A DNA stretch of 64,000 bases, taken from assembly GCF_000715075.1 (NCBI RefSeq), contig NC_134082.1, forward strand, positions 58,739,466 to 58,803,465. Direction: 5' to 3'. This document shows positions 24,101-34,457 of the stretch, piece by piece. The first letter of the stretch is position 1. The number at the start of each line of letters is the position of its first letter. Both the position numbers and the translations under genes were made by a program. Below the pieces are notes generated by a model that searched no databases, was not told where the DNA came from, and was given only the letters and a program-made list of their open reading frames with translations. Source of the stretch: Nicotiana tabacum. Its lineage: Eukaryota; Streptophyta; Magnoliopsida; Solanales; Solanaceae.

Positions 24101-25028
24101 AAGGAGATTGTTAGGCTTCATAGTGTGCCAATATCTATTATATCAGACCGATGAGCTCAATTTACGGCTAATTTTTGGAGGTCTTTTCAAAAGGGTTTAG
24201 GCACACAAGTGAATCTCAGCACTGCATTTCATCCGTAGACTGATGGACAGGCTGAACGTACCATTCAGACACTAGAAGATATGCTACGAGCATGTGTTCT
24301 AGATTTTTAAGGGAATTGGGATGATCATCTTCCACTCATAGAATTCGCCTACAATAATAGCTACCATTCCAGTATTAAAATGGCTCCATACAAGGCACTA
24401 TACGGGAGGAGATGTAGATCACTAGTTGGATGGTTCGAAGTCGGTGAAACAGAATTATATGGGCCAGATTTGATTCACCAAGCTATTGAGAAGGTGAAAG
24501 TGATACAAGAGCGATTGAGGACGGCACAAAGCAGGCAAAAATCTTATTTCGATGTCCAACGTCGTGATCTGGAGTTTGAGGTTGGTGATTGGGTTTTCCT
24601 GAGGATCTCACCAATAAAGGGTGTTATGCATTTTGGGAAGAAAGGCAAACTGAGTCCAAGGTATATCGGGCCGTATAAAATTCTTCGATGAATTGGACAA
24701 GTTGCTTATGAGTTAGAATTGCCATCCGAATTGGAATTTGTCCACCCGGTATTCCATGTGTCTATGTTGAGGAAATGTATTAGAGACCCTTCTCGAGTCG
24801 TCCCTATCAAAGATGTACAAGTTAGAGATGACCTATCATATGAAGAAGTGTCAGTGTCTATATTAGATTGACAAGTCCGCAAGTTGAGAACAAAAAGATG
24901 TAGCTTCCGTCAAAGTATTGTGGATGAACAAGAATATAGAAGAAATGACATGGGAAGAAGAGGATATGAAGTCTAAATACCCGTACCTATTCCAGAATGA
25001 AGATAACAAGGATGCTGGTGGAACATAA
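21121..25028 (+). pseudogene. Tekay pol: zinc knuckle, protease, RT, RNase H, integrase, chromodomain remnant
   Basis: A CX2CX4HX4C knuckle (CYSC...GHMMRDC, with a stop inside) lies near 21368-21410. The protease follows ([12 protein letters not shown] near 21640, DVIMGMDWL near 21870). RT has [20 protein letters not shown] near 22350 and the catalytic FIDD near 22660. RNase H has [16 protein letters not shown] and TDHKSLQYIF. Integrase has the zinc site (HPGSTKMYHD, CPNCQQVK), an ISDR motif, TDGQAERTIQ and GDWVFLRISP. From 21617 to about 24870 one frame is kept, broken only by stops at 22838, 23255, 23318, 23687, 23939, 24152, 24236, 24308, 24689 and 24869. A frameshift then leads to a chromodomain-like tail (VASVKVLW, EEMTWEEEDMKS). 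The chromodomain normally steers integration to marked chromatin. Not functional. Confidence 0.93.
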
Positions 25029-25287
25029 GATACATTGGAAAGTGAAATATCTCTCTGAGGTAAGCAATAACTTGAGAATACTCTTCCTTAATACAAAATA
25101 GTGATATGCAGATAATGTAAATATCCATAATGCTTTGTGTAGCCTTGTGAGGCCATATGTTGGGCTTAACTACTTGCAAGTTTTGCTCGTGACCATTTTA
25201 TAGGGTAAAATTAATCGGAAATTTCCGTTGGAATCCACGATGATTTGGACTCCCCATAGACCCTTACATTCGAGGACGAATGTTCCT

Positions 25288-25300
25288 AGGGGGGGGAGGG
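25288..25300 (+). other. Tekay polypurine tract
   Basis: AGGGGGGGGAGGG directly before the 3' LTR; primes plus-strand DNA synthesis in this family. Confidence 0.9.
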
Positions 25301-27811
25301 TGTTACAACCCATATTCACATATGTTATCTCATGCCATAAGGAAGTCAACGTAAATACATGAAGAGATTATCTTTAACATGATAAGAAGTTAATCCTATT
25401 GGTCTTAAATGATACAAAGGTGTATAAGGGTGATTAACAAGTATTAGAAGTTAAACGAATCAAGGATGTTGTCAGCCGTATTTTCGGATAAACCTAGAGG
25501 TTCTTAATACAATCAAGAGTTAGTGTTTTAAGGTATTTGAATCATATAATATCCGTATTATAAGTCTTGAAGTCAAACGAGTTATGAGACAAAAGTCGAC
25601 AAAAGTTGTCACAACTTAGGTTCATAATTTTATTTAAATATTAGGTCACATGTTACTAAGCTTTTCTCCCAATTTACTTAGAATTATGGGGTAATCTACC
25701 CATAAAATTGAATATCTATGAGTCTAATTTCCAAAACATTAAACCGTTCATCGATACGATCTCGGAGTAGAGAGATATTCGCGTTTTCGTGAGACTGTGC
25801 CAAGCACCTCTCTATGGAGCCCACTTAGGCGATTTAAGACATTTGGGTATATATATATATGATGCCTCCAACCCGTTTTAAGTCATGTTTTTCACGAAAT
25901 TCAGACCTTAGAACCCTATTAACACCCTCTCAAGGTTCTCTCAAGATTCAAGACCCAAACAAAGGGCAAACAACACAAATCAAGTGTCGGGAATCCCGTG
26001 GCGCTAGTAAGTTTCTTTTTCTTCTTCTTGTTGCTCATTTTTGTGTTGTTTCAGCTCGTGTGGGAGGTTGTTTTAAAAGGTTTATGTTCTGTAAATACTC
26101 CCTCAAGTTCTTAATATCAACCCTAGGAGATTTCAAGCCTTCTAAAGTGATTTTAGTGCCCAAAAATACTAATTGATTGCTAGTTTCGCTTTCTTGTTGT
26201 TGTGGCAGCATTAGAGGGATATTTCATGGGAAATTAAGCTCAAATTGGAGTTGTTATTTCTGTATAAAGGTAAGTAACCTCTTACTATATATGTATTTAA
26301 GATTATCCAAGTTGCGGCTAAGTCATTGAAGCTAGAACTTGTGGAATATATATCAAAAGGCTTGGTAGTAATGTTATCGGTTGGTGGACTATTTTGGGAG
26401 GTTCAATATGATTAACATTGATGTTGTTTGGGCTGTTTGGTGATTTTTTCACTTGTGGAAGTCATATAAATAGGGGAGGTGCTGTCCGCTTCATCATAAA
26501 ATAGGTTGTGGTCGGTACATAATAGTTACGACGCTTAAACATTAACGATAGTGTCATTTCTCCTATTTTAGACTAAGGAGTCTTGACATTTGCATAGCTT
26601 GAGGTTGGGCAGTATACACAAGGTATGTGAGGTTATCCCTTTCCTTCTTTTGCACGACTCCGATTATACATAATGTAATGAACGAGCTTCCAAAGATACT
26701 CTACTCTTAGAAGCTAGCAGTACTTACATTATTTCCCCTCTTATGGAACGATTAATGTTGACGTTGCTTCTCTTATTCTTATATTATCAATGTTGTTGGT
26801 ACTTCCTAATTCTTATAAGGTTCATAGTGAAGAGTTAGTCCTAATAACGTGTACAGAGGATACTGACCTTATGTCACTCCGAAAGGTTTAGAACGTGATT
26901 CCATGAGTCGAGCATGCAGTATTATATATGTATCTATTTTACTCTACTGAGTCGCGCTATAGTCGGCCGGGTACGACACCTATTGTGCAACCACTGATCA
27001 GTTGGGTTTTACCGAGCTCCACGTGGCCGGGTACGATTCTACCAAGCCTTATGATGGCCGGGTATGTTTTTACCGAGCCTATTACGGTCGGGTATGATAT
27101 GATGATGATGATGCCCACAGAGGCGTATGTTTTAAAAGTTTATGCATATATACATATGTATCATGCATTGCATGTCAGTATCCCTTAGAGGTACCTAAAC
27201 GTTATAGGTTGTATATTCTCTATCCCTGCTTATATTACTGTTCGTACTTATGGTTCCCTGCCTTACATACTCAGTACTTTATTCATACTGACGTCCTTTT
27301 ATTTGTGGACGCTGCATGTCATGCTGCAGGTCCTGATAGACAGCCAGGCGCAGCTCCCCTACCATAGTAGGCGGTCCAATTCAGCGGTGATTGGCGAGAT
27401 CCCTTCTTCGGACTTGCCGTGGTCTTGGTATGTATTTTTGTTATAGATATTATGGGTATGTTGGGGCCCTATTCCGGCAATGTTGCAGCACTTATGTTCA
27501 TTTATAGGCTCATAGATAGGTGTCGACTCATGTATAGTTTGGTATGCTTTGTCGGTTGATTTTTGTTGTATAGTCTTTCATGGTAGCATGGTAGCTCGTA
27601 CCTTATATATAGTTTCTTGATTGTCTGGTCATCCATGTTATGTATGTTCATGTCATCATCTTTTGTTGTTAGTTGTCCATGATCCATGTCTCCCAAATAT
27701 ATTGATCTCGTCGGCCCTTAAAGATAATAAAGAAGGTTAGATAAAATGTACGTTGGTGCTCGGCAAGTATGGCTGGGTGCTAGTCATGGCCCTCCAGTTT
27801 GGGTTGTGACA
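25301..27811 (+). repeat. Tekay 3' LTR (2511 bp)
   Basis: Starts TGTTACAACC, ends TGTGACA. It aligns with the 5' LTR along its whole length with scattered substitutions and small indels. The TATA word of the 5' LTR is changed here to TATACACAAGG (about 26616). Confidence 0.93.
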
Positions 27812-27842
27812 ATAGATCCGCTATCGGTTCGATATCTTGGCC

Positions 27843-30496
27843 TTAATCATTTTGGCCCTCAGCATCATCAACTTCGAGTTCCTCTTCAGTTCCTGAGAAT
27901 TCAGAATTGGAACCAGAAGAGCCAGAAGCATCAGCCCATGCCGGGAGACCACTTTTAGCAGTTAACTCAAGCTCACGACCCTTAGCAATTTCAGCATCGA
28001 AGTCAATGATACCATCTTTTGCTTCTTCCAAGATTTTTCTCCTTATGTTGTATATAATGTAAGTTTTCTTAACAACGAGGTAAGCTGCTCAGCACTTAAG
28101 TTCTTCTTTGAGTTGGGTTACCTCGACAGAAAGGTTTTTCCGGGCGGATCTAATGGACTTGAGGCTAACGTCAAGTTCATGGAAGGTAGAGCTGAAAATT
28201 CTATTATGTCAATGGTCTTCTTATACTTCTCCTTCAACTGGGCATATTTTATCCCCATAGCAGCAAGCTCTTCAGTCTTGGAATTCAAGGCTACCTCTAA
28301 ATTGATCAATCTTTCAGCGGAGACAGCCTCACGGTTGGATGCAGCAAGAACAGTATTATGAACTTCAACCCATTTGGCCTTAGACTCTTCAAACTGAACC
28401 CTCAACGTGGTGTTCTCTTGGCTAAGAGTCTCCACTTCTTTCTTGTTTTGCTGCAAACGAGCTTCTAACATAACAACCTCAGCAGCTTCGGTTCCCAGTT
28501 CCGAGAGGCAAATAATGGCTTGGTCCCACTTGACCAAAAGTTGATCCCGCTTGGTGGTAAGTTCCTCCTTGTACCGAATCAACCTCTGAAGGCCCCCAGA
28601 AGCAATGAAATTGGTCTACGAAACAAGAAAGGAAAATTCAAGAGTAATACTAAATCGAAGATAGGAGAAATGACAAAGGAAAATAAGAGTATACCGATGC
28701 GGCGCTGTGCATGGAATTATTCAACAAGCTTTCTGCCGAGAGAGCCTGTATCTTCTCCCAATCTTTTTCTGAAGTGAAAGGCTTCAGATAGTTAGCAAGT
28801 TCCACCGCCCGGGACAACAAATTGCTTCCGGTGGAGATCGAGAGACTAACGCTCCTACTCCTTTGCGGATCTTCAGAGGGGGAAGCATATTTTTGCCCTA
28901 AATTCCCATGAAGTAGGGACTAAGGAAGAGGAACACCCTCTTCTTGGCAGGATGCGGTTAGTGGAGATGATGTAGTGGTTGTTGATGAAAGAGCTGGTGA
29001 AGAAGGAGATGAAGCTAATGGTGATGAAAGATGAGAAACAACCGCGACAAACGTAGTACTAATGGTTAGTTGCTCTCCAATCAAAGACGGCAGGAACTTC
29101 GTACTCAGCCCCATAATACCGAGCACAACTATTGGAACCCGAAAATGGGAATTGGCATTTTCTACCATCTCGAACTCCCCCCAAAGCGCCGAGACCTCGG
29201 TTGGTGTAACTAACTCAACAAGTTGAGCATGATCGTCGTCTTCTATGTAGAGAAGCTCCCTCATCACTAGATTCTCCATTATCGTCGATCATCATGGTGT
29301 CTATGATCAGCCTAGGCGGAGGGCTCGTCATTCTTTGCCCTCTTATTCTTTCCTCCCGACCGAGGAGAAACACCTTCTTTTTAGTTGCTTGTTCTCCAGC
29401 CAGGGACTCCGTGAAGAAACACTTGTACCCGAAGCAGGTCCGAAGACACTTGTTCAAGTAAGCGCCTCCTGAAGCATCCTCGTCGCATCAGTAGGATCAA
29501 CCAAAACGTCCTCTTCGGGGACGACAACCGAGCCCGCGTGTAGACCTGATTTAGAAAAAAAGGAGAAAGGATCAATCAATTTTCTTACATAAAAAGCAGA
29601 AACAAGATGAGTCTAAGTTACCATGATTTTGGTCCTTCCACCCGATTTGAGGGCCATTTCTTTCCACGTGCAGGTTTCTGGCGTAGTGATGTCCAAGATT
29701 TTCTGAACTCACTGGTCCAAGCCTTTAACCCTAGGTGGAACCTATCGAGTTGCTGAAACAGGCGAAAGACGGATGATCAATACGGATATGAAAAAATTTC
29801 TAATGAAAGAAATATTAAACAAAGAGCTTACGAGTGCAGTTCCATGATTCCGAAAAGGATGAAGCCATTGCCGGATGATATCATTGGTGGCAACTGCAAC
29901 GAATCGTTCCATCTACCCACGGTCGTTGTCATCATCCATGCTTGATAGTAGAGCATGGTGGCTGTGTTTGCTGAAGTTTATCATTCCCCCGCAGAAGACT
30001 TAGGGGGAATAAAGATTCATCACATGAGATAAAGATAGCTCCTCTCCCGTCTCCTGGCACAGATACCAAAGATAAATAATTGTCCTCCACATAGAAGGAC
30101 TTACTTGTTCCAAACATGCCTAGTAGTGGAGGCAGAACTCTACAATAATGGAGTCAAGCTCTCCACTCAAAGAAAACCTTCCCAAAGTAAAGGGATACGT
30201 GTAAAAGTATGTAAAACCCTCCTTGGATAAGGTTACTCGCTCTGTTAGATCAGGAGCAACAATGTCCAAATCTTGACAGCGACAATCTTCTTTCACAACA
30301 GAAATACTGGAAGGACGGATAGAAGAAGGGTATCTGCCAATGGCCCATATGCGAGGGTTAGCCGAAGGGAATTTCTCTTCGAAGTCTTTTGTTATAATAA
30401 GACTTCTAGAGATGGTGGAACCCACTATTGGAGGAGCAGCGTCCTCGGCTTTGCTCTTGCTCTTTGAAGAACTTTATTCTTTGAAGAAGAAGCCAT
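27843..30496 (-). pseudogene. Antisense extra ORF (aORF) of Tat-A, intron-containing, broken
   Basis: This ORF runs against the element, between integrase and the 3' LTR, as in several Tat-lineage elements where it is described as an additional antisense ORF of unknown function. The start is taken at an ATG (30496-30494, MASSSKNK). The N-terminal block has SRSLIITKDFEEKFPSANPR, IGRYPSSIRPSSI, FTYFYTYPFTLGRFSLSG; then a Ser-rich linker; then a coiled-coil segment (28118-28582, rich in Glu, Leu, Lys, Gln); and an acidic tail (GSNSEFSGTEEELEVDDAEG) to a stop at 27843. Introns are visible: on the minus strand CATCG|GTATAC at 28695/28694 and CGTAG|ACC at 28616/28615, which joins two coding blocks in frame over a 79-base intron; another acceptor (AAATCAG|GT) lies near 29549. 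Frameshifts and stops elsewhere. Name and limits are my reading. Confidence 0.75.
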
Positions 30497-30836
30497 TATA
30501 TGTTATGGATGAAGGAAAAGCTTTTTCGTTTAAAGGAAGTTAAAGAAAGATTGAAGTACAATAAAGAAGGTTTTAGGAAGTTTGGAGAGTTATGGAGTAT
30601 GAGTGAATAAGATTGATGCGTATAAGTAAAGGTTTAGGCGGCTAAATTCGTAGCTATGATTACCTTGATAACCGGCAAAAGCTATATTGAATCGTGGGAT
30701 GACGCGTGTTCGGGGCATTAAATGTGGTGAGACGTACATCTAATTAACTGTCAGAGGCTTTTTAGAAGGGATCATAGTAGTTCCCGCCAAAAAGAGTATT
30801 TCTACCAACTTTCCGGTGACATAAAGCTATGTCACT

Positions 30837-30850
30837 GAAAAGCAGGGGGA
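30837..30850 (+). other. Tat-A polypurine tract
   Basis: GAAAAGCAGGGGGA, five bases before the 3' LTR start. Confidence 0.75.
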
Positions 30851-30855
30851 CTATA

Positions 30856-31482
30856 TGTATAGGGTAAAATATGCTATGCCAGGTGGCCGCTTAAAAGAAT
30901 GACACGTGGAATCTAAGGCGAATGATAGTTAGAACCAAAGACAATTATCCTATTTGGTACCGGAAGAAATAACACTCACAAAAGGCAATAAATATCTTCC
31001 GTCCAGTGATATTTAATGAAGAATATTCCACAATACTTAATACACTTCCCATCACAAAAGGATATGGCATTCATGCTTGCCGTTACATACTATTCAATGG
31101 CCATCATAATTGGCACTAAAGAGGGCTTGATCCTAGGTCCTTATTCCCTAGATGTAACTATAAATAATGAGCTCTATTACCATTATAAGGACACGACTTT
31201 TCTGGCAAACTTACGCTATAATTGATTAAAAGCTTTATATAATTTTACTTTCTTGTTCTTTAGTTTCATCACTGTTGTGGCCGGAAGCTCTGCCCCCAGA
31301 ATTACTATTTTTTGTGATTTCATCTTCATTTCAAGGTTAAGTGTCGCACATTTCTTTAATTATTTTATTACTTCAGGATTAAATTAATTAATTCACTTAT
31401 TTAGATACCATGTATAAATTTAACTATACAATTTTACGGGAATACACGTATAAATTCAACTGTACTATTTTACGGGTAAACA
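30856..31482 (+). repeat. Tat-A 3' LTR (627 bp)
   Basis: Starts TGTATAGGGTAAAAT and ends ACGGGTAAACA. A CTATAAATA box is at 31158-31166. The start resembles that of the Tat-B LTR at 39488 (TGTATACGGTCAAAA), and both ends read (A)CA after an ACCATGTATAAATT-like word, so the two belong to related subfamilies. A target duplication cannot be checked because the 5' end of the element is gone. Confidence 0.8.
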
Positions 31483-32715
31483 GTTAGATAAATATTTATA
31501 ACTATAAAAATATTTATTGTTAAATTTAGAGTGTCATTTTTTCTTTTAAATCTTATTTCCAGTCAAACAACATCGAGGCAAAGGGGTAATATGTTGCATA
31601 TCTAAACCAAAAGGTCTCGGTCCTAGCAATTTCAGGGGCGTCCAAAGAGGTATAGTTTTTGTGGCTCCCCACGCTTCTTGTTTTGCTTTTCTAATGCCTG
31701 GATAATTGTTGCACTTTAGACACCTGGCTATTCGTGGAAGACTTTAATATATCTGGCCTTTTACCTAAGTAACCCTCTCCAGAAAAAGAAAACAAAAAAT
31801 AAGAAACTTGTGGCCACAAATTTTCAGATTATTATATTACCGTCTCAACATTTGTGGCCACATAAATTTTGGTCAAGAACCCATCCAATATCCCCACCCA
31901 ACTCTTCCTCCTTCCTTCACTGTATCTATCAATCTGGCTGGCTTTCACTTTCTTGCACTAAATATATTTGTTAAAGAAATACACGTGGCATGGTGATTGA
32001 ACGATAGGCGGCGAGTGGTGTTGACGTGGCAAAAAAGTGCAAAGAAAAAGTTCACCTGAGAGGAGAGGGCAACAAACAGTAAGATCATAGTACAGCTCAT
32101 CAATCATCTCATCCTCATCTCCTTCATTCATACCCACAAAATTAAAATATCCACTTTATTTTCTTTTATTTCATTCTTTCATGATCCATAACTATTGGCT
32201 TTCCTCATTCCTCTCTCTCTCTTTTTGAGTCTTGTATTATTTGAAAAGGCTGCAGATATTTTAGCTTTCTTTCATAGTCACACAATAAATATCACATTTT
32301 TTAAAAGTTATCCCTAAATTTAAAATAGTATAGAAAGTGTACTATGACTACTATTTAGTTATTTGGCTGGATATTTTTATGTGTCCTTTCTTGAGAGGGA
32401 AAGGGTTTTGCTAAAGGATGTGGTTGAGATTTGTACTCGCCCTTATGTTGGCCCGTGTTCTTTTATTTTCCTTTTTTCTCTTTTCATTTTAAACCCCTTA
32501 TAATGTAGAAAATTAATTAATCTGCCTTCTCATAATGAAATTTTCACCAACTCAATTAAGATATCATTTGATTTCCTTTCATGTGACATTGAATAGTATT
32601 AGACTGTTAAATACTCCTACGTCTTGTTTAACTTTAAGATGTCTGTATTTTATAATATTAGGAATAATTTAATTTGAATCACATTGGGATTTTTATATTT
32701 TAAGATTATTTTTGC
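31483..32715. other. Upstream region of the REVEILLE-like gene
   Basis: Unique-looking AT-rich DNA without a reading frame of note. It has a CACGTG G-box (31982-31987), pyrimidine-rich tracts (32140-32230) and an inverted evening element (32254-32262). A 5' UTR exon may lie here but cannot be fixed without transcripts. Confidence 0.5.
32254..32262 (-). promoter_or_regulatory. Evening element, inverted
   Basis: AGATATTTT, the exact complement of AAAATATCT, the site bound by CCA1/LHY/RVE single-MYB proteins. It lies about 2.2 kb upstream of the REVEILLE-like start codon. A nine-base word can occur by chance in AT-rich DNA. Confidence 0.4.
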
Positions 32716-33429
32716 CAGGGGTGTTCATAAAACCCCTAAAAACCGAACCAAACCGAAAACTGAACCAAACCGACTAAAAAAATCGATACTTTTTAGGTTT
32801 GGTTTTGGTTTTGAATTTTAAAAACCGATCAAATTTGATTTGGTTTTGATTCTAATAAAAAAATAACCGAACCAAACCGACTATAAAAGTAGCTATTTAT
32901 ATTTATTATTACACCTATATATGTGTATAATTTTATATAAAGTTTCTAAAATTTTATGGTACATATTACTCATTTATATTTTTAGTCTAGTTCTTTGCTA
33001 TTTAATAATCTAATTCTTTGCCTTTACATTCTACTTTGGTGGGTAGTTTTCTTTTGCTAAGTGTAAAAAAAATTTATTTCATGTTAAAAATAATCAAATT
33101 TTAATTGAGTAGTTAAGTTATTCATCACAATTGATTCAATTATCATCAATATATCTTGGTAAATGATAGATTTCTCAAAGAACAATTGATTTGATAGTGT
33201 TATGTTGAAAATGTAGTAGCCGGAATATCCGTTTGGTAGTGTATGTCTCATATTTAAGAAAAAACCCGATAAATAACCAAAAAAATGAAAAACCGACAAA
33301 AACCGAATCGATAAAAACCGACTTAATTGGTTTGGTTTGGTTTGGTTCCGATATTTAAAAAACAACTTACTTGGTTTGATTTCTTTTTTGAAAAAAAACT
33401 CGACCCAAACCGAACCATGAACACCCCTA
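32716..33429. mobile_element. hAT-type MITE with perfect 8-bp target duplication
   Basis: Ends are CAGGGGTGTTCAT and ATGAACACCCCTA (inverted, first base differs). They are flanked by the perfect 8-base repeat ATTTTTGC (32708-32715 and 33430-33437), the length expected for hAT transposons. Sub-terminal parts are rich in AACCGAACC / GGTTTGGTT words in opposite orientations, so the element can fold on itself. No transposase, so non-autonomous. Confidence 0.93.
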
Positions 33430-33891
33430 ATTTTTGCAGCTTAAACTCCTGATCTCCCAGTAATACGACGATAGCTTTTATCGTTACATCAATAGAGCAT
33501 TTGATTTTTTCATTAAATATGTAAAGTTCTATTTTTACTCACACGCTATAATAAAAACATGGTTTAACCATTTTACGTTCATTATGATTTAATACAAGCA
33601 ATTCTATTTGACAAATGCTTATATATTGTTGTAAATAAAAGAAAGACTTAACATGGTGCTTTTTTTGGATATTATTAGATAACAAAATAAACTTTCCTAA
33701 AAACAAGAATCAATTAAACATGCTTTTATCTTCATAAAAAAATTACTCTATTGGAAGCAGTTGGGATAATATCTTTTGAGACTCAAATTTTCATCATTTA
33801 AAAAGGGAAATTTAGAAAAAGTGATGAGGGTGTCAAACTCGTTACCCCACCGTACAGAAAAAGCGAAAAAGGTTCGTCCACAAAAGGTCGA

Positions 33892-33897
33892 CACGTG
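33892..33897. promoter_or_regulatory. G-box (CACGTG)
   Basis: In the context GACACGTGGA about 560 bases upstream of the start codon. G-boxes are bound by bZIP and bHLH (PIF-type) factors. Confidence 0.45.
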
Positions 33898-34055
33898 GAA
33901 GACAAAAGAAGGAAGTACAAGGTTCCAATTCGTACTCGCGAGTATGAAAACATGAATTGTCTAGCACTTTTGTCAAAATCTTGGCTTAAAATAAAACACG
34001 ATATTTTAAGAAAACAGAAAAAGAAGAAAAAGACGAGGTAATGAGGTCAATTTGC

Positions 34056-34061
34056 CACGTG
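34056..34061. promoter_or_regulatory. G-box (CACGTG)
   Basis: In the context TGCCACGTGTCA about 400 bases upstream of the start codon, a strong G-box/ABRE-like context. A related ACGTGGC word follows near 34175. Confidence 0.5.
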
Positions 34062-34457
34062 TCATATGCTGTCTTTGAACGTGAGCCACAAGATTTCAAT
34101 GGATTTCTCGATTGTTCTATCCGAAATTCCAAAAACCTCCCCCAAAGAAAACGAAATTATCATTTTACCCCATGACGTGGCAGCGACTCGCTTCTTCTTT
34201 TCTCATCTTTTGAACCCCAAAAAACTGAAATTGTTTTCATTTCCATTTTCTCTCTGCCTTGTAGTTCTCCTCCTCCTCCTTCCTCTTCAACTTACCAAAA
34301 TTTTTAATGTATTTTTCAGTTCTGTAATTGAAGTTTATAGCTGTTATTTTTGGGACTGAAGAAAATTGATTGGCTAAACTGTGGGCTATTTGCTGAGTGG
34401 TAAAAAATTGATAATTTTGTCTCAAAAAGTAGCGGAATATTGATTGTTTCTGCAGTA

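Larger units (their letters stand above)
17524..27811 (+). mobile_element. Complete Tekay-type chromovirus (Ty3/gypsy), inserted in Tat-A
   Basis: Both LTRs start TGTTACAACC and the element is flanked by a perfect 5-bp duplication ATAGA (17519-17523 and 27812-27816), so both ends are original. Internal order: initiator-Met tRNA primer site, gag with zinc knuckle, protease, RT, RNase H, integrase, and a decayed chromodomain-like tail, the order of plant chromoviruses. Total 10,288 bp. It sits between the pol and the antisense ORF of Tat-A. Confidence 0.95.
12976..31482 (+). mobile_element. Tat-A: decayed Tat-lineage Ty3/gypsy element, split by a Tekay insertion
   Basis: Visible parts in order are pol (13080-16395), a structured 3' region (16396-17523), the Tekay insertion (17524-27811), an antisense ORF (27843-30496), a polypurine tract and a 3' LTR ending at 31482. 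The 5' LTR, gag and protease are absent; the left edge abuts the minus-strand LTR at 12975. An antisense extra ORF between integrase and the 3' LTR, together with a second RNase H, is a known Tat-lineage trait. The join across the Tekay insertion is supported by the duplicated ATAGA on both sides. Confidence 0.85.

Noticed and set aside
28118..28582. Treating the coiled-coil frame as a host gene
   Set aside because: Its flanks, N-terminal part, acidic tail and position before the polypurine tract and LTR fit the Tat antisense ORF; the chain is broken by frameshifts.
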